Shown: positions 1 to 8,106, counted from the stretch's first letter. The stretch: 20,275 bases of DNA from Pseudomonadota bacterium (GCA_023438785.1 JAEXQJ010000400.1:1-20275); one strand, 5' to 3'. Program-made: numbers and translations. Notes: generated by a model from the sequence alone, not told the origin.

Positions 1-1
1 G

Positions 2-2059
2 ACGGGAACGCAACGGGCGCGCAGGCGCGGCACGGCCGACTTCGACATTGAGATCGGCGCCCTGGCTCAGGTGCCGCGCACCAACGCCGCCGACATGCTC
101 AAGCTCGCCCCGGGCATCTTGCTGACCAACGAGGGGGGTGAGGCCCACGCGGAACAGATCTTCTTGCGCGGGTTCGACGCGCGCGAAGGCCAGGACATCG
201 AGGTCAGCGTAGGCGGCGTCCCGGTGAACGAGAGCGGCAATCTGCACGGCAACGGCTACGTCGATCTCCACTTCGTCATTCCCGAGGTGGTGGAATCCCT
301 GCGGGTGGTCGAGGGGCCGTTCGCGCCCGCCCAGGGCAACTACGCGGTGGCTGGCAGCGTCGACTACGACCTTGGCCTGGCCCAACGAGGCCTGTCCGCG
401 AAGGTCGGGTTCGGCTCCTATGGAACCCGCCGCCTGCTCCTCACCTATGGATCTCCGAAGGAGTCCTCGGCCAACTTCACCGCGGCCGAGCTGTTTCGAA
501 CCGATGGCTTCGGGGCCAACCGAGACGCCTCGCGCGGGGCCGCGATCACTCAGGTCGAGGGCCGGATGGGGTCGTGGCAATACCGAATGCTCGCCCAGGG
601 CTATTCGGCCCGCTACCACTCGCCGGGCGTCATCCGCGAGGACGACGAGGAATCGGGCCGCACGGATTTCTACGGGACATACGATCCCAACCAAGGCGGC
701 AACGCCAGTCGCTTCTCGCTGGGCCTTGAGCTTTCCTCCTCGGACGGGCCAGTCAGTCAAAGGCAGGTGGCCTTCGTGATTCGCAACTCACTGGGCCTGC
801 GCGAGAACTTCACCGGCTTTCTCGAAGACCCGCAAGAGCCGTTGCAGTCGCCGCACGGCCAACGCGGTGACCTGATCGATCTCACCAGCCATGCCACCAC
901 CTTCGGGTTGCGCGGGGTTGGTCGTATCAAGGGAACGGTTCTGGGGAACGCGCAGGAGATCGAAATGGGCTATTTCGCCCGCGGTGACGTCACCGACGGC
1001 AAACAGCAACGCATCGAGGCCGCCACGTTGGTTCCCTACCGCACCGACCTCGACATCTCCGCCAACCTCGCGGACATCGGCCTTTACCTGGATGGCAGTC
1101 TGAAGCCGCTGCCATGGCTGACGGCGCGCGGAGGATTGCGCGGCGATCTCTTCACCTACGACATCATGGACCACTGCGCGGCCAAGAGCGTCGCACATCC
1201 CTCGAAGAGCGATCCACCGGGCGACGACAGTTGCCTCGACCAGCAGGACTATGGCCGCTACCGCGAGCGCAACCAGCGGGCGCAGACATCGGCCATCGCC
1301 TGGATGCCACGCGCGACCTTGCTGGTCGGTCCGTGGCGGGATCTCACGTTATCCGCGAGCTGGGGCAAGGGCATGCGCTCGATCGATCCGCAGTTCATCA
1401 GCAACGACATCGAAACGCCGTTCGCCACCGCAGAATCGACCGAGCTGGGGCTGGCCTGGGCCGCCCGGCTGCGCGCGCTCGGGCTCGGGGCCCGCACCGC
1501 GGTCTTTCGCACCCATGTGGATCGCGACCTCATCTTCAGCGAGAGCACGGGCCGCAACATGTTGGGCGGAGGCACCACGCGCTTGGGTTGGCTGTTCGCG
1601 GGTCGAGCGTCACATCCCCATTTCGATTCCTCGCTCAACGTCACCATGGTTCGCTCTCGCTTCGACGACACCGGCCTGCTCATTCCCTACGTCCCGGATC
1701 TGGTGATCCGCTCGGACAACGCCGTTCTGGGAAGACTCGCCAAATTCCTCGGCCACGATCTGGAAGGTCGCGTGGGCCTGGGAGTGACCTATGTGGGCCG
1801 GCGACCGCTGCCCCTTGGCGAGCGCAGCGATACGGTCTTCACAATCGACGGGCTCTTTCACCTGGCGTATCGGAACGTCTCGGTCGAGGGGGCCGCGATG
1901 AACCTGTTCGACCGGCGCTACCGCCTGGGCGAATACAACTACGCCTCGGATTTTGGAAGCCGCGCGTGGCCGACCCTGGTGCCGGCACGGCACTTCACGG
2001 CTGGTGCCCCCAGGACCTTCATGCTCACGCTGGGTGTGAACTTCGGAGGGGCGTCGTGA
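2..2059 (+). CDS. TonB-dependent outer-membrane receptor, 5' end outside window
   Basis: The reading frame is open from base 2 without a stop, so the gene starts left of the window; the internal GTG at 71 is not the real start, because plug-domain sequence already precedes it. About 685 residues are present. The first ~110 visible residues are a plug domain (A-D-M-L-K-L-A-P-G-I, then I-F-L-R-G-F-D, then V-V-E-G-P-F-A-P). The rest is a 22-strand-type beta-barrel with alternating aromatic strands, ending in a typical last strand (M-L-T-L-G-V-N-F). Such receptors import siderophores, metal chelates, cobalamin or oligosaccharides across the outer membrane using TonB energy. The likely total length (about 750-800 aa) is closer to metal or cobalamin receptors than to SusC-type glycan receptors. 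It heads the operon with two lipoproteins and its own ExbB-ExbD-TonB. The signal peptide and TonB box are not visible. The substrate is unknown. Confidence 0.9.
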   Translation, partial: TGTQRARRRGTADFDIEIGALAQVPRTNAADMLKLAPGILLTNEGGEAHAEQIFLRGFDAREGQDIEVSVGGVPVNESGNLHGNGYVDLHFVIPEVVESLRVVEGPFAPAQGNYAVAGSVDYDLGLAQRGLSAKVGFGSYGTRRLLLTYGSPKESSANFTAAELFRTDGFGANRDASRGAAITQVEGRMGSWQYRMLAQGYSARYHSPGVIREDDEESGRTDFYGTYDPNQGGNASRFSLGLELSSSDGPVSQRQVAFVIRNSLGLRENFTGFLEDPQEPLQSPHGQRGDLIDLTSHATTFGLRGVGRIKGTVLGNAQEIEMGYFARGDVTDGKQQRIEAATLVPYRTDLDISANLADIGLYLDGSLKPLPWLTARGGLRGDLFTYDIMDHCAAKSVAHPSKSDPPGDDSCLDQQDYGRYRERNQRAQTSAIAWMPRATLLVGPWRDLTLSASWGKGMRSIDPQFISNDIETPFATAESTELGLAWAARLRALGLGARTAVFRTHVDRDLIFSESTGRNMLGGGTTRLGWLFAGRASHPHFDSSLNVTMVRSRFDDTGLLIPYVPDLVIRSDNAVLGRLAKFLGHDLEGRVGLGVTYVGRRPLPLGERSDTVFTIDGLFHLAYRNVSVEGAAMNLFDRRYRLGEYNYASDFGSRAWPTLVPARHFTAGAPRTFMLTLGVNFGGAS

Positions 2060-2832
2060 GGCGCTCGATGCTCCTCGCGGGCTTGTTGCTGGCCGGTTGC
2101 GTGGAGAGCACCGGCGGCAGCATCGTGACTTTCCTGGCCACGGCGGCGGGGCCCACGGACGCCACCTCGCCCTTGTCGTTCTCAACGAGCAGCGGATTCG
2201 CGGTGGCCCTGCAGCGGGCACGCTTGCACATCGGGGCTGTCTATCTCAACGAATCCGCCCCCATCTCGGTGGCCCAGGAAACCAGCTGCATGCTGCCCGG
2301 GCTGTACGCGGCCGAAATCACCAGCTCGGTGGTCGTCGATCTTTTGTCGCCCGTGCCTGTCGCGTTCCCTGAGCCTGGACGCGGCAATTCGCACCACGCG
2401 GTCACCGGCGAGGTCTGGCTTGCGGGCGGGGACGTCAACGCCAGCGACGACAACACCGTCATCCTCGACATCGCCGGAACCGCCTCCAAGGACGGCGTGG
2501 ACTGGCCCTTTGACGGGGCCCTCACCATCGGCAGCAACCGGGCCATTCCGGTCAAAGATCCGGCCCTGCCTGGCTCCAATCCCATCTGCAAGCAACGCAT
2601 CGTCTCGCCCATCCCGACCGATCTCACGCTTTCGGACGGCGGCACGCTCACCCTGCGCATCGACCCCAGGGGCATGTTCGGCAACGTGGATTTCAGCCTG
2701 CTCGATCAAGTGCAGGCCACGCCGCCGCTCTACCGCTTCGCGGACAAGACCGACGGTCAGCCCAACGTGAACCTCTACAAGGGGTTGCGATCGCGCCTCG
2801 GCGTCTACACCTTCGCTTGGACGGCGCCATGA
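2056..2832 (+). CDS. Lipoprotein of unknown function (258 aa), TonB-operon
   Basis: The GTG start overlaps the receptor stop codon (GTGA) and has a strong GGAGGGG at 2045-2051, so it is preferred over the ATG at 2068. The N-terminus is a lipoprotein signal with lipobox L-A-G-C (Cys15). The mature protein has no recognisable enzyme motif. It reads as a beta-rich periplasmic or surface domain with a clear F-A-V-A-L-Q-R-A-R-L-H-I-G-A-V-Y-L-N stretch near residues 48-65 and Cys78 and Cys178, which could form a disulfide. It is translationally coupled to the receptor, so it probably works with it, perhaps as a surface or periplasmic substrate-binding partner. It resembles the next protein in strand pattern (F-x-V-x-L/F-x-R-A near the start; S/T-L-T-L-R-I-D near the end), suggesting distant homology; this is my reading by eye. 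Confidence 0.8.
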   Translation: MRRSMLLAGLLLAGCVESTGGSIVTFLATAAGPTDATSPLSFSTSSGFAVALQRARLHIGAVYLNESAPISVAQETSCMLPGLYAAEITSSVVVDLLSPVPVAFPEPGRGNSHHAVTGEVWLAGGDVNASDDNTVILDIAGTASKDGVDWPFDGALTIGSNRAIPVKDPALPGSNPICKQRIVSPIPTDLTLSDGGTLTLRIDPRGMFGNVDFSLLDQVQATPPLYRFADKTDGQPNVNLYKGLRSRLGVYTFAWTAP

Positions 2833-2869
2833 GCTTTTCCTGCAGGAACAATTCAACAAGGAGAGAACC

Positions 2870-4093
2870 ATGAGACCGAGACTCTGGATAACCAGCATGG
2901 CCGCCCTGGGCATGCTCGCGGGCTGCGGCAGTGGCTCGGATGATGCCAACGACGGCAACAAGACGTGCGGCGCCCCGACGAGTGGCCAGGGCGTGCTGCA
3001 GGACTTCGCGGCGCCCTGCGATCCCGGGGCCGGCGGTGTCCTGTTCACCGCCTCGGGCGAAGTCCTGGCCTACGCGGGCTACGATTTCCCCGCTGCGGTC
3101 GACCAGGAGGCCATCTTCGTCGATGGCTGGGAGGTCAAGTTCACGCGCGCCATCGCGACCTTCGACCACATCACCCTTTCGGAGAGCCCCGACAAGGTTC
3201 CGACGGATCAGGCGCAGACCGACGGCGTGGTGGCGCAGGTCGACGGTCCCTGGGCAGTCGAGCTGCACAAGGGCGGCCCCATCGCGGGCAAGGGCGGAAC
3301 CGACCGGGCCATCGCCGTGGTCGCGCTGACCGCGCAGAACAAGAACGGCAACAAGTCCTTCGACAAGACCAAGCGCTACGCCTTCGGGTTCACCACCATG
3401 GCGGCCAGCGGGAGCGCGAAGAACGTCAATTTGGACGCTGCCGACCTGGCCGTCTACCAGGACATGATCCAGAAGGGGTACAGCTTCTATATGGAAGGCG
3501 TCGCCACTTGGAAGGGCGGCACCTGCTCGTCGTCCAGCACGACCTACGACTTCACCAAGCTGCCGCAGACGGTGAACTTCAAGTTCGGCTACAAGACTCC
3601 CGCGGTCTACAGCAACTGCCAGAACCCGGATAACGATCCGGCCCAGCCGTTTGAGGGCGAGGAGCACCAGCGCGGGGTGGCCTTCAAGTCCAACACCTCG
3701 GTCACCGCCCAGCTCACCTTCCACCTGGACCACGGATTCTGGGAGAGCACCGAGCACGACTCGCCCGCGCACTTTGACCAGTTCGCTGCCCTCTTCTACG
3801 GCGCCGCCACGGCCACCGTCACCACCGAGGACCTGGTGGGCGTCGACTTCACGGCCTTCAAGGACAGCGCCGGCAATGCCTTGCCTTGGCGGACCTGTAT
3901 CGACGAGTACACGCTGCCCACCAGCAAGGCCATGGCCTTTGACAGCAAGGGCGTCCCCATGAACCCGTCGGCCACGGCCGACCAAGCCCTGCGCGACTAC
4001 GCCGACTACCAGGCCTACAACCTGAGCACGCTCGGCCACCTGAACGCCGATGGTCTGTGCGCCGTGGTCCGCAGCTACCTCTCGCCTCCCTAA
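2870..4093 (+). CDS. Lipoprotein of unknown function (407 aa) with His cluster
   Basis: The ATG has AAGGAGAG just upstream (about 2858-2865). The signal peptide ends in a perfect lipobox L-A-G-C (Cys19), followed by a short acidic, Ser/Gly-rich linker. The mature part is beta-rich and contains Cys33, 50, 219, 250, 343 and 397. A dense His/acidic segment lies at residues 285-301: His285-x2-His288-x7-His296-x4-His301 with Asp287, Glu292, Glu295 and Asp297 among them. This spacing is compatible with a divalent-metal site, which is an inference. It lies 37 bases after the previous lipoprotein and 53 before ExbB, in the same operon as the TonB receptor. It could be a substrate-binding or metal-delivering lipoprotein. 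I do not recognise a named family with certainty; an MbnP-like metal-binding fold is one idea to test. Confidence 0.8.
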   Translation: MRPRLWITSMAALGMLAGCGSGSDDANDGNKTCGAPTSGQGVLQDFAAPCDPGAGGVLFTASGEVLAYAGYDFPAAVDQEAIFVDGWEVKFTRAIATFDHITLSESPDKVPTDQAQTDGVVAQVDGPWAVELHKGGPIAGKGGTDRAIAVVALTAQNKNGNKSFDKTKRYAFGFTTMAASGSAKNVNLDAADLAVYQDMIQKGYSFYMEGVATWKGGTCSSSSTTYDFTKLPQTVNFKFGYKTPAVYSNCQNPDNDPAQPFEGEEHQRGVAFKSNTSVTAQLTFHLDHGFWESTEHDSPAHFDQFAALFYGAATATVTTEDLVGVDFTAFKDSAGNALPWRTCIDEYTLPTSKAMAFDSKGVPMNPSATADQALRDYADYQAYNLSTLGHLNADGLCAVVRSYLSPP

Positions 4094-4146
4094 TCGCGAC
4101 GCATGCATCAACCCGCAGTCGTAGCCGTTCTGCCTAGGAGTGTCCC

Positions 4147-4788
4147 GTGAACGCCGTCGAGATGGTCAAGCAAGCACTGCTCCGCTCAGGGAGCGATTGG
4201 GTCCTCTGGTTTCTTGGGGGACTGTCCATCCTGTCACTCGCCATCATCGTCGAGCGCTGGCTGTTTTTCCGTTCCCGGGACACCAACATCCGCGAGCTGG
4301 CCAAGAGCCTGGACGACCAGCTCACCGCCAAGGAGTGGACCGAGGCCATCAAGACGCTTTCGGCGATGCCAGCGGCGGCGGCCAGCATCGCCGCTGCTGG
4401 GTTACGCCTAGCCGGACGGGGACCGGCCGCGGTCGACAAGGCCATGCAAAGCGCCGCGGCCTTGGAACGCGGACAGCTTGAAAAGCGACTGACCACCCTC
4501 GGCACCATCGGCAACAACGCCCCCTTCATCGGACTCTTCGGCACGGTCATCGGCATCATCCACGCCTTTGAAGAGTTGGGCAGTGGCGGCGGCGCGGCCG
4601 GCCCGGGACAGGTGGCCTCGGCGGCCATCATGACCAGCTTGGCCGAGGCGTTGGTGGCCACCGCCGTTGGGATTCTGGTCGCGCTGCCAGCGGTCGCGGC
4701 CCACAACTATTTTCACCGACGTACCGCCGCGCTCCTCGGCCAGACGGAGGTGTTGACCAATCTGGTGCTCGCGCACGTGGTGGAGTGA
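4147..4788 (+). CDS. exbB: ExbB/TolQ-family proton channel subunit
   Basis: This 213-residue inner-membrane protein belongs to the MotA/TolQ/ExbB family and forms the pentameric channel that, with ExbD, converts the proton gradient into movement of TonB. Three membrane segments are visible: residues ~18-41, ~121-141 (F-I-G-L-F-G-T-V-I-G-I-I) and ~158-187 (I-M-T-S-L-A-E-A-L-V-A-T-A-V-G-I). The middle and last carry the family's conserved G-L-F-G-T-V and A-E-A-L-x-x-T-A-x-G signatures. The GTG start has AGGAG at 4136-4140 at good distance; the later ATG at 4162 would be too far from it. The stop overlaps the ExbD start (TGATG). Length is normal for the family. Confidence 0.95.
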   Translation: MNAVEMVKQALLRSGSDWVLWFLGGLSILSLAIIVERWLFFRSRDTNIRELAKSLDDQLTAKEWTEAIKTLSAMPAAAASIAAAGLRLAGRGPAAVDKAMQSAAALERGQLEKRLTTLGTIGNNAPFIGLFGTVIGIIHAFEELGSGGGAAGPGQVASAAIMTSLAEALVATAVGILVALPAVAAHNYFHRRTAALLGQTEVLTNLVLAHVVE

Positions 4789-5204
4789 TGGCGGGGCACG
4801 CGCATTCCAACGGCGGAGCCATCTCGGGGATCAACGTGACCCCTCTCGTGGACATCACGTTGGTCCTGCTTATCATCTTCATCGTCACTTCGCGCATCGT
4901 GGCCACGCCAGCGGTTCCCATGGATCTGCCGGTGGCGTCCACCAGCGAGACCGTGCAGGTGGTGTTTTCCGTGGTGCTGCCCCAGGCGGGTCCGGTGTCA
5001 GTGAACGGGCAAGGCGTGCCCAACGACGCCGAGCTCGCCCGCCTGGCCAAGGAAGAGCTGGCCAAGACGCCGGATCTGCGCGCGGTGATCAGCGCCAGCG
5101 GGTCAGTCCCTCACCGCACGGTCATCCACGTTTTGGACGTGCTGCGCGCGGTGGGGCTGAAGCACATCGCCTTCGGAACCCTCTTGGACGAGCCCGCACG
5201 ATGA
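4788..5204 (+). CDS. exbD: ExbD/TolR-family biopolymer transport protein
   Basis: This 138-residue protein has one N-terminal membrane helix (I-N-V-T-P-L-V-D-I-T-L-V-L-L-I-I-F-I) and a periplasmic ExbD/TolR domain. Asp22 in this helix is the protonatable residue that is essential in the family. The His-containing N-terminus (M-A-G-H-A-H-S-N) is cytoplasmic. The start at ATG 4788 overlaps the exbB stop and has GGTGGAG upstream; a GTG three bases earlier is possible but less attractive. Its stop overlaps the TonB start (ATGA). It works with ExbB to energise TonB. Confidence 0.95.
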   Translation: MAGHAHSNGGAISGINVTPLVDITLVLLIIFIVTSRIVATPAVPMDLPVASTSETVQVVFSVVLPQAGPVSVNGQGVPNDAELARLAKEELAKTPDLRAVISASGSVPHRTVIHVLDVLRAVGLKHIAFGTLLDEPAR

Positions 5205-6031
5205 AGGCTCTGGGAGAGGTGATCCCCATGCAGAAGGGCGATGGACTCACCGATCTCGTGCTCGGGGCATCCAGGGTGCCGCGGCGGGGGCGTTGGCTCG
5301 TGCCCGCGCTGGGGGCCATCGGGGCCCACGTCGTTTTGGTCCTGTCGCTATCGCGCGAGGAGACCGGCGAGCATTGGGCGCTCGCGGCCGGCGCGCGTGT
5401 GGGTGTCCTGCTGGCCGAGCGCGAAGCCCGTCCCGTGGAGTTGCCGCCTCCTCGCCCTGAACCGCCAAAGGTTGAAGAGCCGCCCCGCTCTGAACCGGCG
5501 GCGACCGCACCCACCACGGCGAGGCGAACCCCGGGCCGCAGCAAGGCGCAAGCCCCTGCCCAGGCCGGTCAGGTCATCGCCAGCCTCCCCAACGCCAACC
5601 AGCCCATCGATCTTGGAGACGCCTTCGTGGTCGGAGAGGGAGCGGTCTTTGCAGGCGGGCGCACCACATCGTCGGGGACGTCGAAACACAAGGTCGAGGG
5701 GCCAGTCGCCTCCCAGCCCGTGCCACGGGCGCCGGCGGAGACCAAAGCTCCTGACCTTTCAAAGCCGCTGTCCCTGTCGGATCCGGACTGGACCTGTCCG
5801 TGGCCGCGCGAGGCGGACGACATGGACGTCGACCAGCAGATCGCCATCGTCAAGGTGCAGGTCAGTGCCGAAGGCCGGTGCGAGAGCGTATCCGTGGTTC
5901 GCGATCCAGGGCACGGTTTCGGCGCGCAAGCCGCCCGCTGTGCCAGGGAGGCGGCCTTTCAACCGGCACTGGATGCGCGCGGGGCCCCCACCGGTGGCAG
6001 CGCCGCGATTCGCGTGAGGTTCGTGCGATGA
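5201..6031 (+). CDS. tonB: TonB family energy transducer
   Basis: The 276-residue protein has an N-terminal cytoplasmic stretch of about 30 residues and one membrane helix (~32-50) with a His at residue 43, matching the position of the important His in TonB helices. A Pro/Glu-rich spacer follows (~77-97, P-P-P-R-P-E-P-P-K-V-E-E-P-P). The C-terminal TonB domain (~190-276) carries I-V-K-V-Q-V-S-A-E-G-R and F-G-A-Q-A-A-R-C-A-R-E-A-A-F-Q-P-A. It spans the periplasm and pulls on the receptor's TonB box. The W-T-C-P-W-P-R-E-A-D entry and two further Cys in the C-terminal domain look like a myxobacterial subtype. Start and stop both overlap neighbours by ATGA. The partner is most probably the receptor at the head of this operon. 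Confidence 0.9.
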   Translation: MKALGEVIPMQKGDGLTDLVLGASRVPRRGRWLVPALGAIGAHVVLVLSLSREETGEHWALAAGARVGVLLAEREARPVELPPPRPEPPKVEEPPRSEPAATAPTTARRTPGRSKAQAPAQAGQVIASLPNANQPIDLGDAFVVGEGAVFAGGRTTSSGTSKHKVEGPVASQPVPRAPAETKAPDLSKPLSLSDPDWTCPWPREADDMDVDQQIAIVKVQVSAEGRCESVSVVRDPGHGFGAQAARCAREAAFQPALDARGAPTGGSAAIRVRFVR

Positions 6032-6312
6032 GGCGCGTGCTGCTGGTTTTGCCGCTGCTCCTCGCTTGCTCCCGCCGGCATCCGGCCACGGCAACGGAAT
6101 GCGCTGCCTTGCTGGACCAATTGGTGGCGCTTCAGCTTCGCCAGGCCGGGTTTCGCGACCAGATTCTGGAAAAGGCACGCGCGGACGAGCTGCGGCCCCT
6201 GCTGGCGCCCGAGCTCGCCGGCTGCCGGCGTTTGCGGCTCACCGACGCGACGGTTGCTTGCGCACACAAGGCCGCCACGGTTCGCGATCTGGCCCACGAC
6301 TGCCTCCGGTGA
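6028..6312 (+). CDS. Small Cys-containing lipoprotein (94 aa), unknown function
   Basis: The ATG overlaps the tonB stop (ATGA), with GAGG eight bases upstream; longer in-frame extensions run inside tonB and are rejected. The signal peptide ends in L-L-A-C (Cys14), so it is probably lipidated. The mature ~80 residues are largely helical, with three further Cys (C-A-A-L-L near residue 25, A-G-C-R-R, V-A-C-A-H) and a fourth near the end (D-C-L-R), enough for two disulfides. The coupling to tonB suggests a part in the same transport system. I recognise no named family. Confidence 0.75.
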   Translation: MRRVLLVLPLLLACSRRHPATATECAALLDQLVALQLRQAGFRDQILEKARADELRPLLAPELAGCRRLRLTDATVACAHKAATVRDLAHDCLR

Positions 6313-6318
6313 AGGAGC

Positions 6319-6550
6319 ATGCACATCGCCGAAGGAATCCTGCGAGCATCTCACGCGGCGGTGAGCATTGCCGTGGCCGCCCCCGCCGTGGTCTGGAGCT
6401 TCCGTCGGTCCCGGGGCGCCGATCGCGACGAGCGTCGCATCGCCTGACCCTCGCCTCCATGGCCTCGGCCTTGGCGTTCGCCACCAGCTTTGCCCAAGGA
6501 TCGCTGGCATGCTGCTCGCCGGCACCATCGAACGCACCTTTGCCGCTTAA
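6319..6550 (+). pseudogene. Broken remnant of a CbiM-like metal ECF transporter subunit
   Basis: ATG 6319 follows AAGGAG by one base and begins M-H-I-A-E-G-I-L, the invariant-looking N-terminus of CbiM/NikM membrane components, whose N-terminal residues chelate Co or Ni. A membrane-helix-like stretch follows (A-A-V-S-I-A-V-A-A-P-A-V-V-W-S-F), then D-E-R-R-I-A and a stop at 6445-6447. Adding one C at about 6444 would continue into hydrophobic sequence (L-T-L-A-S-M-A-S-A-L-A-F-A-T-S-F), as expected for the second CbiM helix. A further shift would give G-M-L-L-A-G-T-I before a stop at 6548. CbiM is normally over 200 aa, so most of it is missing. What is seen: the start motif, hydrophobic pattern and frame breaks. 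Inference: a decayed cbiM at the end of the TonB operon. It could instead be a real 42-residue peptide. Confidence 0.4.
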
Positions 6551-6669
6551 TGCGGGCCGCCAAATCTAGAGGTTCGGCTTCTTCTGGTCCAGGCGGGCTC
6601 ACAGCCGGGCTGTCGTGCAACGGGCAACGCGGAGATATAGGCTCGCGCGCATTCACGAAGAGGTCCCTC
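6551..6669 (+). promoter_or_regulatory. Leader of the fucosidase gene with a possible -10 element
   Basis: This gap between the CbiM-like remnant and the fucosidase start holds no gene. A TATAGG at 6636-6641 is the best -10-like hexamer, but no good TTGACA-like -35 lies 16-18 bases upstream. GAAGAGG at 6657-6663 is a plausible ribosome binding site for ATG 6670. The gap also marks the change from the TonB operon to the xyloglucan enzymes, so an independent promoter is expected here. Confidence 0.25.
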
Positions 6670-8106
6670 ATGATCCGTCGCACACGCTTGTCTTTAGCGC
6701 TGGCCGCCCTGATCCTGGCGGCCTGTGCCCACCCCCCGCGGCCTACAGTCACGAGCGGGCGAACCCAAGCCGCGGGCGCCAAGCCGCTGGAGGAACTGCA
6801 GCGCGACTTCGTGGACTTGCGCTTCGGCATGTTCATCCACTTCGGGATCCTCACGTACACCGGCCAGTGGGGGCAGGGGAACCTGGACATCGCACAATTC
6901 AACCCGACCGGCCTGGATCCCGGTCAGTGGGCCGACGCGGCGGTGGCCGCCAGGATGAAGTACGGCGTGCTCACGGCCCGCCATCACGACGGCTTCGCCC
7001 TGTGGCCCAGCTCGGCCAGCGACTACAACGTGGGGCACATCCCTTGGCGCAACGGGCGCGGCGACGTGGTGGCCGAATACGTGGCCGCCTTTCGCCGCCG
7101 CGGCCTGCTCCCCGGTTTGTACTACTCCATCTGGGACATCACCCAGGGCGTGAGCGAGGGCCACATCACGCCCGCCAAGCTGGCCTACATCAAGACGCAG
7201 CTTACCGAGCTGCTCAGCAACTACGGGCCCATCCCCATTCTGGTGATGGATGGCTGGTCCTGGCAGATGGGCCACAACCGCGTGGCGTACGAGGAGATCC
7301 GCGGTTTGGTGAAGTCGCTGCAGCCGAACTGCCTTTTGACCGATCACACGCACCTGGCCGATCCCTGGGAGGTGGACGTGGTCAGCTTCGAGGAGCCCAA
7401 GGGCGCATGGGCGCCGGCGGGCAACACCTATCCCGGCCAGCAAGGCCAGAAGGTGAACGCGAGCGGCGGCAACGATTGGTTCTGGGGACCGGGCATGGGC
7501 GACTTCATGAGCCCCGCTGACGTGGTCACGCGGCATCTCGGCGATCTGGAGGCCAAGTGGACCAACTTCCTGCTCAACTGCCCGCCCAATCGCGACGGCC
7601 TCCTGGACCCTGCGGTCGTCGAGCTGCTGCGCCAAGTGGGCGCGGCCTGGAGCCCAAACCTCTCCCGTCCGCCCTTGCCCGCCCAGGGCCCGCAGAATGA
7701 ACGTCCGTACACGCCGGCGTCCGCTTCGGCCACCAGCGGAGATGCCGGGCACGCCATCGACGGCAAGAACGACACCTCGTACATCACCCTGTGGCAGCCC
7801 ACGGCGGCGCTGCCCCAGGCGATGACGCTGGACCTGGGCCAGGTTCGCCCCGACGTGGGCTGGCTGGGCTGCGTGCCGCGCTACCACAACGAGAGGAGCA
7901 GCCAGGAGGGCAACGTGACCTCGTACCGCGTCCTGACCAGCGCCGACGGCCGCCAGTTCACCGAGGTTGCGGCAGGCGCGTGGGCGCCCGATGGGCGGAT
8001 GGAGGTCGCCACCTTCGCGGCCCACCCGGCACGTTACGTGCGCTTCGAGATCCGTGCCGCCAACGGCAGCCCCGCCGTCACCGAGATCACGGTCGGCGGG
8101 CGCTGA
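6670..8106 (+). CDS. GH29 alpha-L-fucosidase lipoprotein with C-terminal F5/8 C (CBM32-like) domain
   Basis: This enzyme hydrolyses terminal alpha-L-fucose. The ATG gives a lipoprotein signal ending L-A-A-C (Cys19); in-frame sequence further upstream is read-through of the gap. The GH29 barrel shows R-F-G-M-F-I-H-F-G (~51-59), T-A-R-H-H-D-G-F-A-L-W (~102-112) and V-M-D-G-W (~192-196), in which Asp194 is the likely nucleophile. The acid/base is not fixed in this family and I do not assign it. Residues ~370-478 form a discoidin-like sandwich (H-A-I-D-G-K-N-D-T-S; Y-V-R-F-E-I-R). Length is 478 aa. In a xyloglucan locus the expected substrate is the alpha-1,2-linked fucose on galactosyl-xylosyl side chains, a job usually done by GH95; GH29 here is a variation. 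It converges on galK. Confidence 0.88.
   Translation: MIRRTRLSLALAALILAACAHPPRPTVTSGRTQAAGAKPLEELQRDFVDLRFGMFIHFGILTYTGQWGQGNLDIAQFNPTGLDPGQWADAAVAARMKYGVLTARHHDGFALWPSSASDYNVGHIPWRNGRGDVVAEYVAAFRRRGLLPGLYYSIWDITQGVSEGHITPAKLAYIKTQLTELLSNYGPIPILVMDGWSWQMGHNRVAYEEIRGLVKSLQPNCLLTDHTHLADPWEVDVVSFEEPKGAWAPAGNTYPGQQGQKVNASGGNDWFWGPGMGDFMSPADVVTRHLGDLEAKWTNFLLNCPPNRDGLLDPAVVELLRQVGAAWSPNLSRPPLPAQGPQNERPYTPASASATSGDAGHAIDGKNDTSYITLWQPTAALPQAMTLDLGQVRPDVGWLGCVPRYHNERSSQEGNVTSYRVLTSADGRQFTEVAAGAWAPDGRMEVATFAAHPARYVRFEIRAANGSPAVTEITVGGR

Noticed and set aside
2693..4111. Antisense open frame (472 codons) opposite the His-cluster lipoprotein
   Set aside because: The + strand gene has a lipobox and a good ribosome binding site; the antisense product has no recognisable features.
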